The position numbers were made by a program, and so were the translations under genes. 64,000 bases of DNA from Phaeodactylum tricornutum CCAP 1055/1. Lineage: Eukaryota > Bacillariophyta > Bacillariophyceae > Surirellales > Neidiaceae. The stretch lies in assembly GCF_000150955.2 (NCBI RefSeq), contig NC_011695.1, positions 248,001 through 312,000 on the forward strand, given 5' to 3'. The notes under the pieces are model-generated. The model worked only from the letters and a program-made list of their open reading frames with translations. It was not told where the DNA came from and did not search any database. Shown here piece after piece: positions 1-9,492 of the stretch (the first letter of the stretch is position 1; each line of letters starts with the position of its first letter).

Positions 1-188
1 GTTGCCCCGTGTGCCGGGCGTCGAAGGATGCTTTTGAAGAGGTGGTCGAAGAGATTCCGGGGTTTGAAGTCAACCAAGGTTACGGGTTTGGAACTAACTC
101 ATGGACGTCGGAGCAAAAGAACTTGGCCATCTTTGGTGGACTGGCAGCCTTTTTTCTGCTCTTTCTTTCCGGATACGCCATGTCCTAG
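1..188 (+). CDS. Rubredoxin-like membrane-anchored protein, 3' end only
   Basis: The reading frame is open from base 3 and ends at TAG 186-188, giving the last 61 residues of a protein whose start lies outside the window. It begins with CPVCRASKDAFE, which is the second metal-binding knuckle of rubredoxin (CPxCxxxKxxF), then a linker of about 30 residues and a hydrophobic stretch (LAIFGGLAAFFLLFLSGYAM) that forms a C-terminal membrane anchor. Tail-anchored rubredoxins of this layout occur in thylakoids of plants, algae and cyanobacteria, where RBD1/RubA supports photosystem II assembly. The first Cys pair is not visible here, so the family call rests on half the domain plus the anchor. It runs convergently toward the transporter gene on the other strand. 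Confidence 0.7.
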   Translation, partial: CPVCRASKDAFEEVVEEIPGFEVNQGYGFGTNSWTSEQKNLAIFGGLAAFFLLFLSGYAMS

Positions 189-390
189 ACGAGATGGGAA
201 GTGTCCGTCTCGTCGCCATCTCATTTCGACTAAGGGACAAAACTACCCGTCGCCTTGATCCCGGTGTTGCAATATGGACGCGACAGGTAGTACGGCATTA
301 TAGAGGAAATACAATCGCAGTCTAAATTTCTAATCTTTCCTTTTACTACACCGAAAACAATGCTGCAACTCATATCGAAGACACTAGCAC

Positions 391-1803
391 CTAGCATTCA
401 AAGTTCATTTTAGTGGTGGTGCGGCTTGGTGGAAATTGTATCGCTCTACTTACATGGATCCCGTCCTCGCCGGAACTGAGGCTCCCACCGACTTCGTACA
501 CAAAGACACCGGCCACTACCAACCCAACAGCCACGTAGAACAATGTAAACGGTTCCTCTCCGTAGGCCATGATTGAAAAAATAATGGCATAGAGATTGGT
601 GGTTTGCATCGACAAATTTAACAAGGTAGCATCCGATGATACCAAAAAACGGGCCTCGGCAATATAGTACAGTACAACTGACGTGACGTACCACACCAGC
701 ACACCCAACACTTGTACTTGAATTTCGACAGTCAAGGTCGTAACCTTTTCCACTTCAGACCATTCACGTGCCAAGAAAGCTATGGTTGTCAACACACAAC
801 CAAAGACGCCAATCATCCCGAGGTATTCGTTACGGTCAATGTGTTTGATGGAGTACTCTGCTACGGTGTCTCCTAACCCATACGCCAAAGCCGCCGTGAC
901 GGCAAGCAAATCGCCCAGATAAAAACGTGATGACTCGGGGTGTTGCAGTTGTGGGTCATCACCATCCATAGGATTGCTAGCGCTACTGACATCGCCCAAA
1001 TCAGACCAAACAGTCAGGCACCCACCAAAAATGCAGAGCATGACACCAAAGACATGGTGTGGCCGGAAGACTTTTGCGAGAATGTGTCTAGAAAAAAACA
1101 TTGTTGACGGGACCGTGAGCGAACCTAGCAAGGTAGTGCTGGTCAATGAAGTAAAGTTGAAAGATAACAGTGTCAAAAAGTTGGGCAGTACATCCAACAA
1201 AGACATGCCGAGGTAAATCCACCAAGGGATCTGTAGACGGATTGCTGTGCCGGGAAGTGTATACTGCTGTCTTTGTATGGATACGGTAGGACTGTTGACC
1301 AGTATTGTTGTGGCTACTGCTGAATCGTCTTTCGGTATCGCAAACAAGTGCATGGCTAAAATGAGATAGACCCATATCATCTGGAAACAAAAGGTTCGAA
1401 CTCCGTACTTATAGTTGAGTGTGTAAGATGACGCGTTCATACTGGAAGCACAAAGGGCAATCGCCTGGCCAAAGAAGAGTGCCATACATTGATGTCGTCG
1501 TCGCTTTTTGTGGCTGGTCGATGTCGTCGACGTGACGAGAATGCTCGCTTCACGTTTTTTTTGAATCGCCTCCCACGCGTCGTTCCAATCAAACAATCTG
1601 AAAATATTCGTGCCGGCTCTCCTCGACTGAATCTGTGATTGGCACAGAGGTGTTTCTTCGCTATCGATTGTAGTACTTTTTGAACGGAACGGATCGCCAT
1701 CAGAGCCTTGCTCTTCCTGACTTGAAAAAAAGACACCACCGTAGTTTGGCGAAAGAGACACGGCTTGATAGAATCGCCCGCTCTCAACTTTCTCCGCCGC
1801 CAT
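391..1803 (-). CDS. SLC35F-type drug/metabolite transporter
   Basis: A 470-residue multi-pass membrane protein of the drug/metabolite transporter superfamily, closest in pattern to SLC35F1/F2/F6. After about 115 soluble N-terminal residues there are roughly ten hydrophobic segments. Family landmarks seen in order are LLDVLPNF, LTSTTLLGSLTVP in the place of the SLC35F TSVQLLDCFGIP helix, a FGVMLCIFGG helix, FYLGDLLAVTAALAYGLGDT with the following EYLGMIGVFG segment (SLC35F EFLGMVGLFG), and a last helix at AVGLVVAGVFVYE. Substrate is unknown for most SLC35F members; it probably exports or exchanges a small metabolite across a Golgi, plastid or plasma membrane. The ATG at 1803 has stops upstream and gives no obvious signal peptide. 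It is divergent from the acyltransferase gene at 2310. Confidence 0.85.
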   Translation of the reverse strand: MAAEKVESGRFYQAVSLSPNYGGVFFSSQEEQGSDGDPFRSKSTTIDSEETPLCQSQIQSRRAGTNIFRLFDWNDAWEAIQKKREASILVTSTTSTSHKKRRRHQCMALFFGQAIALCASSMNASSYTLNYKYGVRTFCFQMIWVYLILAMHLFAIPKDDSAVATTILVNSPTVSIQRQQYTLPGTAIRLQIPWWIYLGMSLLDVLPNFLTLLSFNFTSLTSTTLLGSLTVPSTMFFSRHILAKVFRPHHVFGVMLCIFGGCLTVWSDLGDVSSASNPMDGDDPQLQHPESSRFYLGDLLAVTAALAYGLGDTVAEYSIKHIDRNEYLGMIGVFGCVLTTIAFLAREWSEVEKVTTLTVEIQVQVLGVLVWYVTSVVLYYIAEARFLVSSDATLLNLSMQTTNLYAIIFSIMAYGEEPFTLFYVAVGLVVAGVFVYEVGGSLSSGEDGIHVSRAIQFPPSRTTTKMNFEC

Positions 1804-2309
1804 GGGAAAGTTTGACCGACGTCAAACGACGTCAACGTGAATTTTGGACGGCGTGCTTCCCTGGACGTTCTGTCCCCTGGTTGCTTCCTGCGTCTGCCAC
1901 ACCGTAGCGAAAGAAGGACCAATCTCCATTTATAGTGAAACACTCATCGAAGGGATGATGGAGATAGTCACTGATCGGCAGAGACGTTCACAGTTGACAG
2001 TGAATTGATTCACGTTTCCAGGCTTGTCGTGCATCCATCTGTCCGTCTATCCGTCTATGTATGATGACAATTTTTACGACTGTCTGAATATAATTTAAAT
2101 TGGGAAACAAGTACGTAGTACTATTGATCAAAGACAAATAGACAGCAACAGTCGAATTCGTCGATTTTCCAGATTGGCAACGGACAAAACAGGGAGGACC
2201 AACGAAACACTGAACTACTCTGCACATTTCTTTGCCCCTCCGTTCTTTTTTGCAATCTGTTGCCTGTCCTCTCGGCAAACTGGTGTCTTCAATCGCCTTG
2301 TTGACCATC
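1804..2309. promoter_or_regulatory. Divergent intergenic region
   Basis: About 500 bases separate the start codons of the SLC35F-like gene (minus strand) and the acyltransferase gene (plus strand). No convincing gene is present in it; it must hold both 5' UTRs and promoters. A pyrimidine-rich stretch with TTTCTTTGCCCC lies just upstream of the plus-strand gene. No specific factor-binding site could be identified. Confidence 0.4.
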
Positions 2310-3518
2310 ATGTTAGAGACACCTGCCAAGAAGGCCACTGAGCCACATATTTACGAGCTATATGGACAACTAGAAAAGAATAATCCGCATCAACCTCGGC
2401 TTTCCGGTAGTGAAGCTGAGACGATTCGTCGCGTGTTGCGGTCATTGCAAAAGCATGAACGAGAACGTCTGCAAAAAGGATTCAACCGCCTAAATTTTAC
2501 TGTCGGAGTCCTAAATACGCTATTGATTGCTTGGGTTTTTGGTGCTCATCCTGAGCATTTCTGGTTGCTCTTTCTCGTCGAAAGTTCCGTCTTGCTTCCG
2601 CTCAAAATCTATCAAGACTATACCGCGCGACCAATGTGTCAGGTATTTTACTATCTGGACTACTGCTGGGTCATGAATTTTCTCATTATCCTTGCCTTCT
2701 ATGCCCTTATGCTGTGCGGCGACCGTGTCGATATCAACCTTCGACACCATATGTTTACGGCTGTCTTGGGGGTTGGCTGTGGATCGCTCTTAGGAGCGAC
2801 CGGCATTCTACCTTTTGCGGCAGTTGTCTTTCATGATAGTAGTGTTATGACATCCTTGTTTGTACACCTAGTACCGCCTATGCTTCTGCATACGTTTTTG
2901 TGGAATCCCAGTCTTATCTTGCAAACTTGGCCAACCGTGTTTCACTTCCACCAAGAAGAAGTCCGTATGTGGCCAGGAGAAGGCTGGACAGCACCTTTTG
3001 TTCTACCGTGGAATGCGCTCGGCACTGTGGTTGGGGATACCATGATAATTTATTGGATTTGGTTTGTTTTGTACGTCCTTTGGATGTTGACGTTCGGGTT
3101 AGAATTGACGAGAACCAAAAAGGATCCGTCGGGCAAGATTGTGGCGAAACCAAAGTATGATACTGTGTATTATTCGCTCTCGCGAGACTCCTTTCTTCTT
3201 GCCGCCGGGCATTTGTGGGGTCGAAAAGTAGAAGTCACGAAACGCATGATTGTTGATGGCGAGTACGAATACCGTGACTTTGCGCTCTACATGACGATAC
3301 ATGCATGCTTGACGTTTGCTTCTACGGTTGTACTCCCTTATGCTTGCCAAACAAGTAGATACGTGCATTCGGCTATGATCTGGGGACTTGTCTCGCTTTG
3401 CGTCTTTCGTGGAGCCAGTCGGTACGTGTACTGGGTGACGAGTTCCAGTAGTCGAGCTTTGACTCGAGAATACAGAGATATACTAGAATATAACCATAAT
3501 GCTAAAAAGAAACTCTAG
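2310..3518 (+). CDS. Glycerophosphocholine acyltransferase (GPC1/DUF2838 family)
   Basis: A 402-residue polytopic membrane protein. The start is the ATG at 2310; the open frame extends upstream only through non-ATG codons. After a 75-residue charged N-terminus come about eight hydrophobic segments. The DUF2838 signature is visible as an FLLFLVES-like helix, the YYLDYCWVMNFLIIL segment (fungal/plant LLDFCYxxN), the SLFVHLVPPMLLHTFLWNP segment (family: VIHLxPxxxxxxxRW) and the PWNALGTVVGDTMIIYWIW helix. Members acylate glycerophosphocholine to lysophosphatidylcholine with acyl-CoA, re-using the product of phosphatidylcholine deacylation in the ER. The region after about residue 290 (SLSRDSFLLAAG onward) is also typical. 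Function is inferred from family only. Confidence 0.85.
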   Translation: MLETPAKKATEPHIYELYGQLEKNNPHQPRLSGSEAETIRRVLRSLQKHERERLQKGFNRLNFTVGVLNTLLIAWVFGAHPEHFWLLFLVESSVLLPLKIYQDYTARPMCQVFYYLDYCWVMNFLIILAFYALMLCGDRVDINLRHHMFTAVLGVGCGSLLGATGILPFAAVVFHDSSVMTSLFVHLVPPMLLHTFLWNPSLILQTWPTVFHFHQEEVRMWPGEGWTAPFVLPWNALGTVVGDTMIIYWIWFVLYVLWMLTFGLELTRTKKDPSGKIVAKPKYDTVYYSLSRDSFLLAAGHLWGRKVEVTKRMIVDGEYEYRDFALYMTIHACLTFASTVVLPYACQTSRYVHSAMIWGLVSLCVFRGASRYVYWVTSSSSRALTREYRDILEYNHNAKKKL

Positions 3519-3568
3519 GCAGATACACAGACCCCGACAAATCTAAAACTAGAGAATCGTCTCCTATC

Positions 3569-4728
3569 CTACTCGCAGGTTTGACCCAGTTCCGAGCGTC
3601 TCCGTTTCGATTGTTCAGTACAAAACCGTTCCGATTCCTTTTGCGTAAGATTAGGTCTCTTTCGAGTTGCACTAAATCGATCATGTTCCAAAGGCACGAT
3701 GTCATCAAATACAATCAAGCACCGAACATCAAAAGAGCAGCGAGGTACACTGGCATCACCGATTTCCGTGAGTGCACAGTGCCACATGTCGGACGGTCTT
3801 GTAACATCTCGATCATATTGACAAAAGAGCAAGACTTCGTCTGCTGTCATTTGTGGATAGGTGTACCAGCGGCTACGGTCCGGATCGGGAGCCATTTCAG
3901 GGAACGCCATCAGTGGCTCTGTATAGCGAACCGAAAATAAGGCCAACGGAGCGCTTTGAACAGGACCGCTGCCAGTGTTCTTCCAAAAGTTGCAAATCGC
4001 GAATCGATGGCCTTTCTGAATGGCTTCACGAAAGTGACGAGTCTCTATATTGTAGTCGTTGCCATGCATATGATTCTTGGCAAAAAGATCAACTAAATCA
4101 TGTGCGCTCTCGTACGCACCGATGTCTTGATCAATATGGACCGTTGACACAAAGTGGGATGTGGGCGTCTGCATCTGATCACCATGGCGCACTTGTTCAA
4201 GATCGCCTTCTCTCCACACCGGATTCCAAAATATGACGTGCCGTATATTCTGTGTACCATAGGCGTTGTCCAATAAAAGTCGCATTTCAGGCAAGTATTG
4301 TTGTCTTACTTTTTCCAAATCGCGATAGTCAATATTCAAAGATTTCGTTCGCATTAACTGGAATCCACAATATCCATAGAAGCATGTTGCTGCCTTTTGT
4401 CGTCATAGTTCCAGACCCCAGTTCGCGCGTTATAGATTGGTTCTTCAGCTCGAGACCGGGCAAAGTAGAGGCGATTCTGTTTGGCAGTTGAATTTCCATA
4501 ATGGGCCTCGACGTACTCGTTTGCTGCATGATAATCAATAGAGGCCAAGGCAAAGGGTTCTGTCCCTCCTCGAACGGCTGTTTCTGTCCCTCCTCGAACG
4601 GCAAACAGGCTGATGGTCAAAAGTTGCCGCAGTCGTGGACGATTCCAGCTAAAAGTCTGCCTCAAAAGAGAAAGAAAACAGAAGTAACGAAAGATCCTGC
4701 CTCCTTTAGATCGCGACAGTATCGTCAT
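3569..4728 (-). pseudogene. CmcJ/NvfI-type 2-oxoglutarate-oxygenase-like gene with a probable frameshift
   Basis: Two open frames on the minus strand, 4728-4354 and 4354-3569, together carry one CmcJ/NvfI (asaB-like) family protein. The upstream frame supplies the N-terminal part (IYNAR, then ASMDIV); the downstream frame carries GFQL, VHIDQD (Fe-binding HxD), the substrate core FAICNFWKN and APLALFSVR, WYTYPQMTADEVLLFCQYD, and the distal His in MWHCAL. The family normally reads LDxxGF without a break; here the frame changes between D-I-V and G-F-Q-L at about 4365-4375, and no GT-AG intron of normal size fits. A one-base loss, or a base error, explains it. Members are non-haem iron oxygenases of secondary metabolism. 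The ATG at 4728 is the first in frame; an 8-residue tandem repeat (AVRGGTE) lies near 4561-4602. Confidence 0.6.
4561..4602. repeat. 24-bp tandem repeat, two copies
   Basis: The 18-base unit TGTCCCTCCTCGAACGGC occurs at 4561-4578 and again at 4585-4602, a period of 24 bp. It lies in the N-terminal frame of the oxygenase-like gene and encodes two adjacent copies of an AVRGGTE peptide. The multiple-of-three period keeps the frame. Confidence 0.85.
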
Positions 4729-5358
4729 GCGCAAGTTAAAAAGCTGCTATTGCAACGCCAGCGTAACCGAATGCTTTGATCAGCCTTAAAAGTGAGACTA
4801 TCGAAATCACGAGCGTCCCAAGCATTGCCGAGCAAATTTACAAATACAAACTTTAATTTAAATAAATAAAATTCGACAGGGAAAGCTTTTTTCTGTTGTT
4901 TATGCAGCTCTCAGAGGCATCTGTCAAGCCATGTCATGTTCCGCAAACTTGAATACTGTTAGTTACATTAGCTGGAATTGAAAAGAAGAAAACAAATATG
5001 AAGGCTGCGCAAATCATGCAAATGGCAAGGCTTGACCTTTCGCAATTTTTGTAGTCCAACACAACGAAATAAATTTTGATGGTGCAGCTTCATGCAAAGG
5101 CGTCATCTCGCTTGCAGTTAGAATACCTCTTGTTGTAAGAAGTACTAAGCTTCAGACAATAAGCCAGAGGCTTCTGCTTCAAAAGCACGGTTGACCAAAA
5201 GAGACGACCCTGAATTGCTAAGCAGCAAGATCACTGCTATGAGCATTCTTTTACTTTTTGCACCAAGGTTTGTTGACTAGTAGGACCATAAATACATCAG
5301 TGAATCTTGTCAATGAACACTACACTTGGGAAGAAAGGGATAGTGTCAAAAAAGGAGA
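4729..5358. other. Intergenic, no gene seen
   Basis: About 630 bases, AT-rich in the middle (a run of T/A near 4845-4870 that could serve as polyadenylation or promoter sequence). No open frame with coding character was found on either strand. It lies upstream of the minus-strand oxygenase-like gene and downstream of the MTHFR-like gene. Confidence 0.5.
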
Positions 5359-5997
5359 CTACTGTTTTTCAGCAACCTTTAAAAGCTTTCTGTCTGAGAG
5401 CAAATTTTTCAAGTCGAGAGAATTTCGCATCGGCATAAAGTGTAGACTATCAGTTCCGGCCAGGTGCGCAACCTGGGCTTTTGCCCAATCCAACGAGCTC
5501 TTTCCACCGTCAAAATGGGCAATATGAGATTGAAACACTTCGTCCTTCACTAAGTCGGGTTGCCCCAATAACTTTAACCAGAAATGAAGACCTTCTACAG
5601 ACTTCGGAAACGCGATTCCGGCTACGCAGTGCAGTCCCGCTTCTTTGTAGCTATTGAAAACATCAATAGCATGACTACACAGGAGTGGTTGAGTCACAAC
5701 GCCAGATGCACCAGAATGAGCCTTCGATTCAAGGCTTGCGAAACTTTCTCGATCGTTGGGATTGGCGACACACCAAACGGGAACGTCAGTGACTTCTGTT
5801 GCTACCTGAATTGCCTTAGTTGTTGAAATTAGGCCCTGGTCTTTCTCGTTGCCGCCTACAATTAATATTTTGTCGACGCCTTGTTTCATTGTCCGGATGC
5901 GTCGAGTAAGGATGGTTGACTCTCTCCAGGCTTTACGATCACCTTCTGCAACTGCTTGTGGCAAATCGGGTAGAATGAAATGTGTCACAGCTGCCAT
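5359..5997 (-). CDS. Methylenetetrahydrofolate reductase-like protein (partial barrel)
   Basis: From the ATG at 5997 this encodes 212 residues. The pattern fits the second half of the MTHFR/FAD-linked reductase beta/alpha barrel: KILIVGGNEKDQG (family LVLxGD), a VPVWCVANP strand, ESKAHSGASGVVTQPLL (family KVxAGADFIITQ), then GLHCVAGIAFPKS (family PIxxGIMPI). MTHFR uses FAD and NADH to reduce methylene-THF to methyl-THF. The family's N-terminal strands with the catalytic Glu are not present, so activity is doubtful. The frame stays open upstream to 6336 but without family resemblance; an ATG at 6075 would give 238 residues, and an unrecognised upstream exon is possible. Similar short MTHFR-like proteins exist in bacteria and algae without a proven role. 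Confidence 0.6.
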   Translation of the reverse strand: MAAVTHFILPDLPQAVAEGDRKAWRESTILTRRIRTMKQGVDKILIVGGNEKDQGLISTTKAIQVATEVTDVPVWCVANPNDRESFASLESKAHSGASGVVTQPLLCSHAIDVFNSYKEAGLHCVAGIAFPKSVEGLHFWLKLLGQPDLVKDEVFQSHIAHFDGGKSSLDWAKAQVAHLAGTDSLHFMPMRNSLDLKNLLSDRKLLKVAEKQ

Positions 5998-6818
5998 TTT
6001 TAGTGGTGCTATCTGGCTTACAGAGTGACTCCATTCTACCGTCAGATATCGTGTTATCAAAGTGGGCGATCTCATGAAGTGAATCGCAACCGAAAATGCT
6101 TTGTATGTAACGCGAAAACAAATTGCACCATAATCAGTCGAAATGTCGTCACGGGATCTTATCGTTTGCGATGTGCCCAGGATGCTATGGCTCTCTCGGG
6201 AAGTTGACTGTGAAATGCAAATCGGTCGCTTACCAAAGACCTCAAAGTAAAATGTCTGATTTCTCCCAAGCAATGTAAGGCATCGGAGATGAAGCAAGTA
6301 GAGCAATAGAGCTATACTTCGCTCTGTAAATTCCACTCACTGCCAGCGATGTTACAGTTTATGTTACTGTAAATTCAGAAAAAGGGTACCTTCCAGGCGA
6401 GAAACGGAAAAACTTAATGGTGGCCAAATTCCTTTTCCCGCGCAAATATCACACGACTTGGGAAACCTCATGGCTCAACTGATGTCGCAATCTATCGAAA
6501 GCATATCCGTCGCGGTCAATCCCAGGACAAATACATAGTTTTCGACCATCTTTTGAATGTCAGAAGCTTAAATAGAAATATTAATGCGCACGATTACGAC
6601 ATGAATCTCGGTTTCTATTGTAGTCAAAATGGCAGGAAGCTCCGTGTCGGCAACGAGCAAAGACTTCTTGAAGTTGGCGAAGGTCGAACAGAAATTTTCT
6701 CGTCCGTCGTCATTTCAAAGTTTGAAGCGTACTTTGGAATCATCAACAACACGGAATCACCTTCAGCCCAGAAAAAACCCATATGCGGATGGAAGGGCTT
6801 CAATAGAGCGTAAAAGCC
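5998..6818. other. Divergent intergenic region
   Basis: About 820 bases between the MTHFR-like gene and the DUF3754 gene, which point away from each other. An open plus-strand frame at 6629-6994 overlaps the start of the DUF3754 gene in another frame; it is probably 5' leader or chance, although a spliced upstream exon cannot be excluded. No other feature was recognised. Confidence 0.4.
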
Positions 6819-9146
6819 ATGGTTTGCAGCGTTGGATCGCAAACAACAAGCGGTCTTTCGGTTATAAACAGAGCCCGCAATTTTCGCAAATCTTCGTCTC
6901 AAGCTTTTGCAGCAGCAACACTACTTGTCTTGAATTTCTATGGAACAACGGCATTCATTCCGCCAAAGCATCGTCTCGGGTCACCAATAAGTGAAGCATG
7001 TAATATCTTGAAAGAGCGGGAATGGATTCTGCATTCATCAACCGAAGAACGCAGAGCCGTAAAGGCTGAAATTTCAACGCAGGAGTCAGTCAGCGAAGGG
7101 CGCATTAATGGAGCAAGCGTTGGCACACACGAGGAAAATTTGTCAAATGAGACTGATGCCGATCCAGTATGCCGCATAGTCGCAGCTTCTGACGGAAAGC
7201 TCCCAACTTCGCCTTCCATGTTACCCACTTATCTATCAAAGGAACCGCATTTGTTGCGCAGGCTGGACGGAATATATCACGCTATGGCTCATGATGAAAC
7301 TCGACAGCTCAAGTACATGGCGGATTCTTTGCAAAACAAAGAAAAAGACCGGATACTTTATAGTCTTGGGGAAGAACGAAACTTTGTCTCGGTCACGAGA
7401 ACGTCTCTTGAAGATGCTGGTTTTGAGTTGCTGTCGAGACGAGATTTAGATTTGTGCGATGCCCTCAATGCAGGGTATCTTTTACGGCTTTCAATTCTGC
7501 CTGAATTAAGTAGGCTCGACCCATCCATAGCAAAAGATTTCTATCCTGAAAGATTCCGACAAGGGAAGGCGTTGGATCCGGACGAGCTACTATTTGACGG
7601 AAGAGTCCTCGTCTATTGGCGCGGATACGACCAAGAAGTGAGCCGTGGGCGATTACTCCTTCCTAAAATTGACTACCTCCAAGCAAGCTTGGTACAGCGA
7701 TCTGCTGCCTGGGTAAAAGACAAGTTGGATAGGTTCGAGCGCATACTTTACTTCAAGTACCTGCGAACCAGCCGTAGGGTTGGTAGCGCGCTTCGAGCAC
7801 AAATGGATTCTGCGGTTGATATTGTCCCTAGTAAAAGGTTCTCTACGGTACTTCGCGGTCAGTTTGAGGCTAACTCCACAAGCATCAATACCACTGGTAT
7901 AGTCAAGGCTGTTTCGCCGGGAAATATCATCAGACTCAACCGATACGGAGGATCAAAAATTAAATTTGTCGGTTCGCCGGATCCCACTGCTGCCCTCACA
8001 CCATTTGTATTCTGCGAGCAAAATGAAGAATATTGTGATCCATGTCCTCGGTCGCCTCAAAAGTCCTTTCGGACTTTGACTGAGGATAGACGGGATCGCA
8101 ATGTTGACCAAAGCTTCTTCCAATGTAACTCACTGTCAGACAGCGGACTCAAATGCCCCTATGATATTGAACAGAGCCAACAGGGAACAATCGCTCCACC
8201 CTCGCAGTTGCTAAAACGTGTGACCATAAGCAATCTTGTCGATTTCTTCACTAGAAAAGGGCGGCGAAGTCTCCTGAAAACCCTCTTTTCCAAGTCAGAA
8301 TTGGTGGAGCCCACGTACAAAGAAGTTTTCGTTGTTTGGCGACCGCTGTCAGACCGACGACCAAAAATGCCAGCAATACGACCACCGAAGTTTGCTTATG
8401 ATCTAGCCGATATGTTCGATATCGAAGGCCTTCTGCCAAAGAAGGAAACTGCTCCAGCGGAAGCCCCGCACCGTGTGGAGATACGAGCGTTCAGCGACGT
8501 TCCAATGGCCAATCTCCCTGCTGTTTTGCCGAGCACCAAGCTTGTCTTTCGGCCTGCAGACGCTTTCGTTTTCGATTTTATCAGTTTTTTCAGCTTCTTC
8601 GTTGTTTTTGGTTCGCTGAAGTTTGATAACCCGAAACTTGATCTGCTTGCTGTTTTATCTGTTTCGCTTTGGTTGTTTCGAACTTTTATTCGATACTCAA
8701 ACAAGCTAGCACGGTATGACCTGCTCGTCAAAAAGTTTTTAACTTCTAAGATTACTCATCGGAATTCGGGTGCTTTGAAATACATTGCAACAGAAGCGGG
8801 TTCTCAGCGGGCTACGCGGGCAGCCTTGGTGCATTCATGGCTATCACGTCTGTCACCTGAAGAATTATTGGATGCTACTGTGCTAGCACGAGAGGGGACC
8901 AAGGCAGTAAATAATTTAGTTAGAGGCGACCGAGAAGTTCGCGTTGATATGGACGCCAGTCTGAATGACTTGGAGGATCTTGGTTTGATATCGCGCCAAG
9001 GTGCCAAGGTTGTTGTTGTCACTGACGACTCACAAGTTGTTGGCCATTTAAAGAGAGCATGGAATGATGTATTCGACGGGAGGTTAAGTCTGAAAACACT
9101 AGTCGGTCGCCGGCACGAGCAGTCGCGACATGAAAGCATCGACTAG
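6819..9146 (+). CDS. DUF3754 (TMEM143-like) membrane protein, probably plastid-targeted
   Basis: 775 residues. The N-terminus has a hydrophobic segment (AAATLLVLNFYGTTAF) followed by FIPP, which matches the A-F junction between signal and transit peptides in diatom plastid proteins. Residues about 170-290 (LYSLGEERNFVSVTRTSLEDAGFE, LLFDGRVLVYWRGYDQE) and about 490-600 (KEVFVVWRP, VEIRAFSDVPMANLPAVLP) are the two conserved blocks of DUF3754. Two adjacent hydrophobic helices at about 585-630 make a membrane hairpin. TMEM143-type proteins are mitochondrial or plastid envelope proteins of unknown biochemical role. A Cys-rich insert (EQNEEYCDPCP) lies near residue 405. No intron is needed. Confidence 0.8.
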   Translation: MVCSVGSQTTSGLSVINRARNFRKSSSQAFAAATLLVLNFYGTTAFIPPKHRLGSPISEACNILKEREWILHSSTEERRAVKAEISTQESVSEGRINGASVGTHEENLSNETDADPVCRIVAASDGKLPTSPSMLPTYLSKEPHLLRRLDGIYHAMAHDETRQLKYMADSLQNKEKDRILYSLGEERNFVSVTRTSLEDAGFELLSRRDLDLCDALNAGYLLRLSILPELSRLDPSIAKDFYPERFRQGKALDPDELLFDGRVLVYWRGYDQEVSRGRLLLPKIDYLQASLVQRSAAWVKDKLDRFERILYFKYLRTSRRVGSALRAQMDSAVDIVPSKRFSTVLRGQFEANSTSINTTGIVKAVSPGNIIRLNRYGGSKIKFVGSPDPTAALTPFVFCEQNEEYCDPCPRSPQKSFRTLTEDRRDRNVDQSFFQCNSLSDSGLKCPYDIEQSQQGTIAPPSQLLKRVTISNLVDFFTRKGRRSLLKTLFSKSELVEPTYKEVFVVWRPLSDRRPKMPAIRPPKFAYDLADMFDIEGLLPKKETAPAEAPHRVEIRAFSDVPMANLPAVLPSTKLVFRPADAFVFDFISFFSFFVVFGSLKFDNPKLDLLAVLSVSLWLFRTFIRYSNKLARYDLLVKKFLTSKITHRNSGALKYIATEAGSQRATRAALVHSWLSRLSPEELLDATVLAREGTKAVNNLVRGDREVRVDMDASLNDLEDLGLISRQGAKVVVVTDDSQVVGHLKRAWNDVFDGRLSLKTLVGRRHEQSRHESID

Positions 9147-9492
9147 CTTGTGCACTTTCGTCTTCTTCCCTGAATGTTTAAACGAAAGGATTCCTGAGTA
9201 GCCATCTGCCTTTGGCCGCACATTTGCTCGACGAAAAGCTTCACCAGTATTGAAAGTGAGGGACAGCGTTAAGGAGATAGTCAGTGGTACGTACTACCTT
9301 CTAGCACCAGTACGCCTTTTCTAGGAAAAATGATATGAAGCAACAAGAAAAACTACCAAAACCAAAGAAAACTGGATCAATAAACACTAGTAGTAGTGCT
9401 GTGTCGCATGTCTGTCCTTTGTTCTGCACAGCGTGGCGACAAAACAGAACAAACTTTCCCTGCTCTTTGTGTTGACATCATTGCCACTCACG
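9147..9492. other. Intergenic, no gene seen
   Basis: About 345 bases between two plus-strand genes. It contains an A-rich stretch (near 9330-9380) and would hold the 3' UTR of the DUF3754 gene and the promoter of the NYN nuclease gene. Nothing else was recognised. Confidence 0.4.

Noticed and set aside
1437-1943. 168-residue minus-strand frame overlapping the transporter start
   Set aside because: It is out of frame with the transporter and Arg-rich throughout, typical of a shadow frame.
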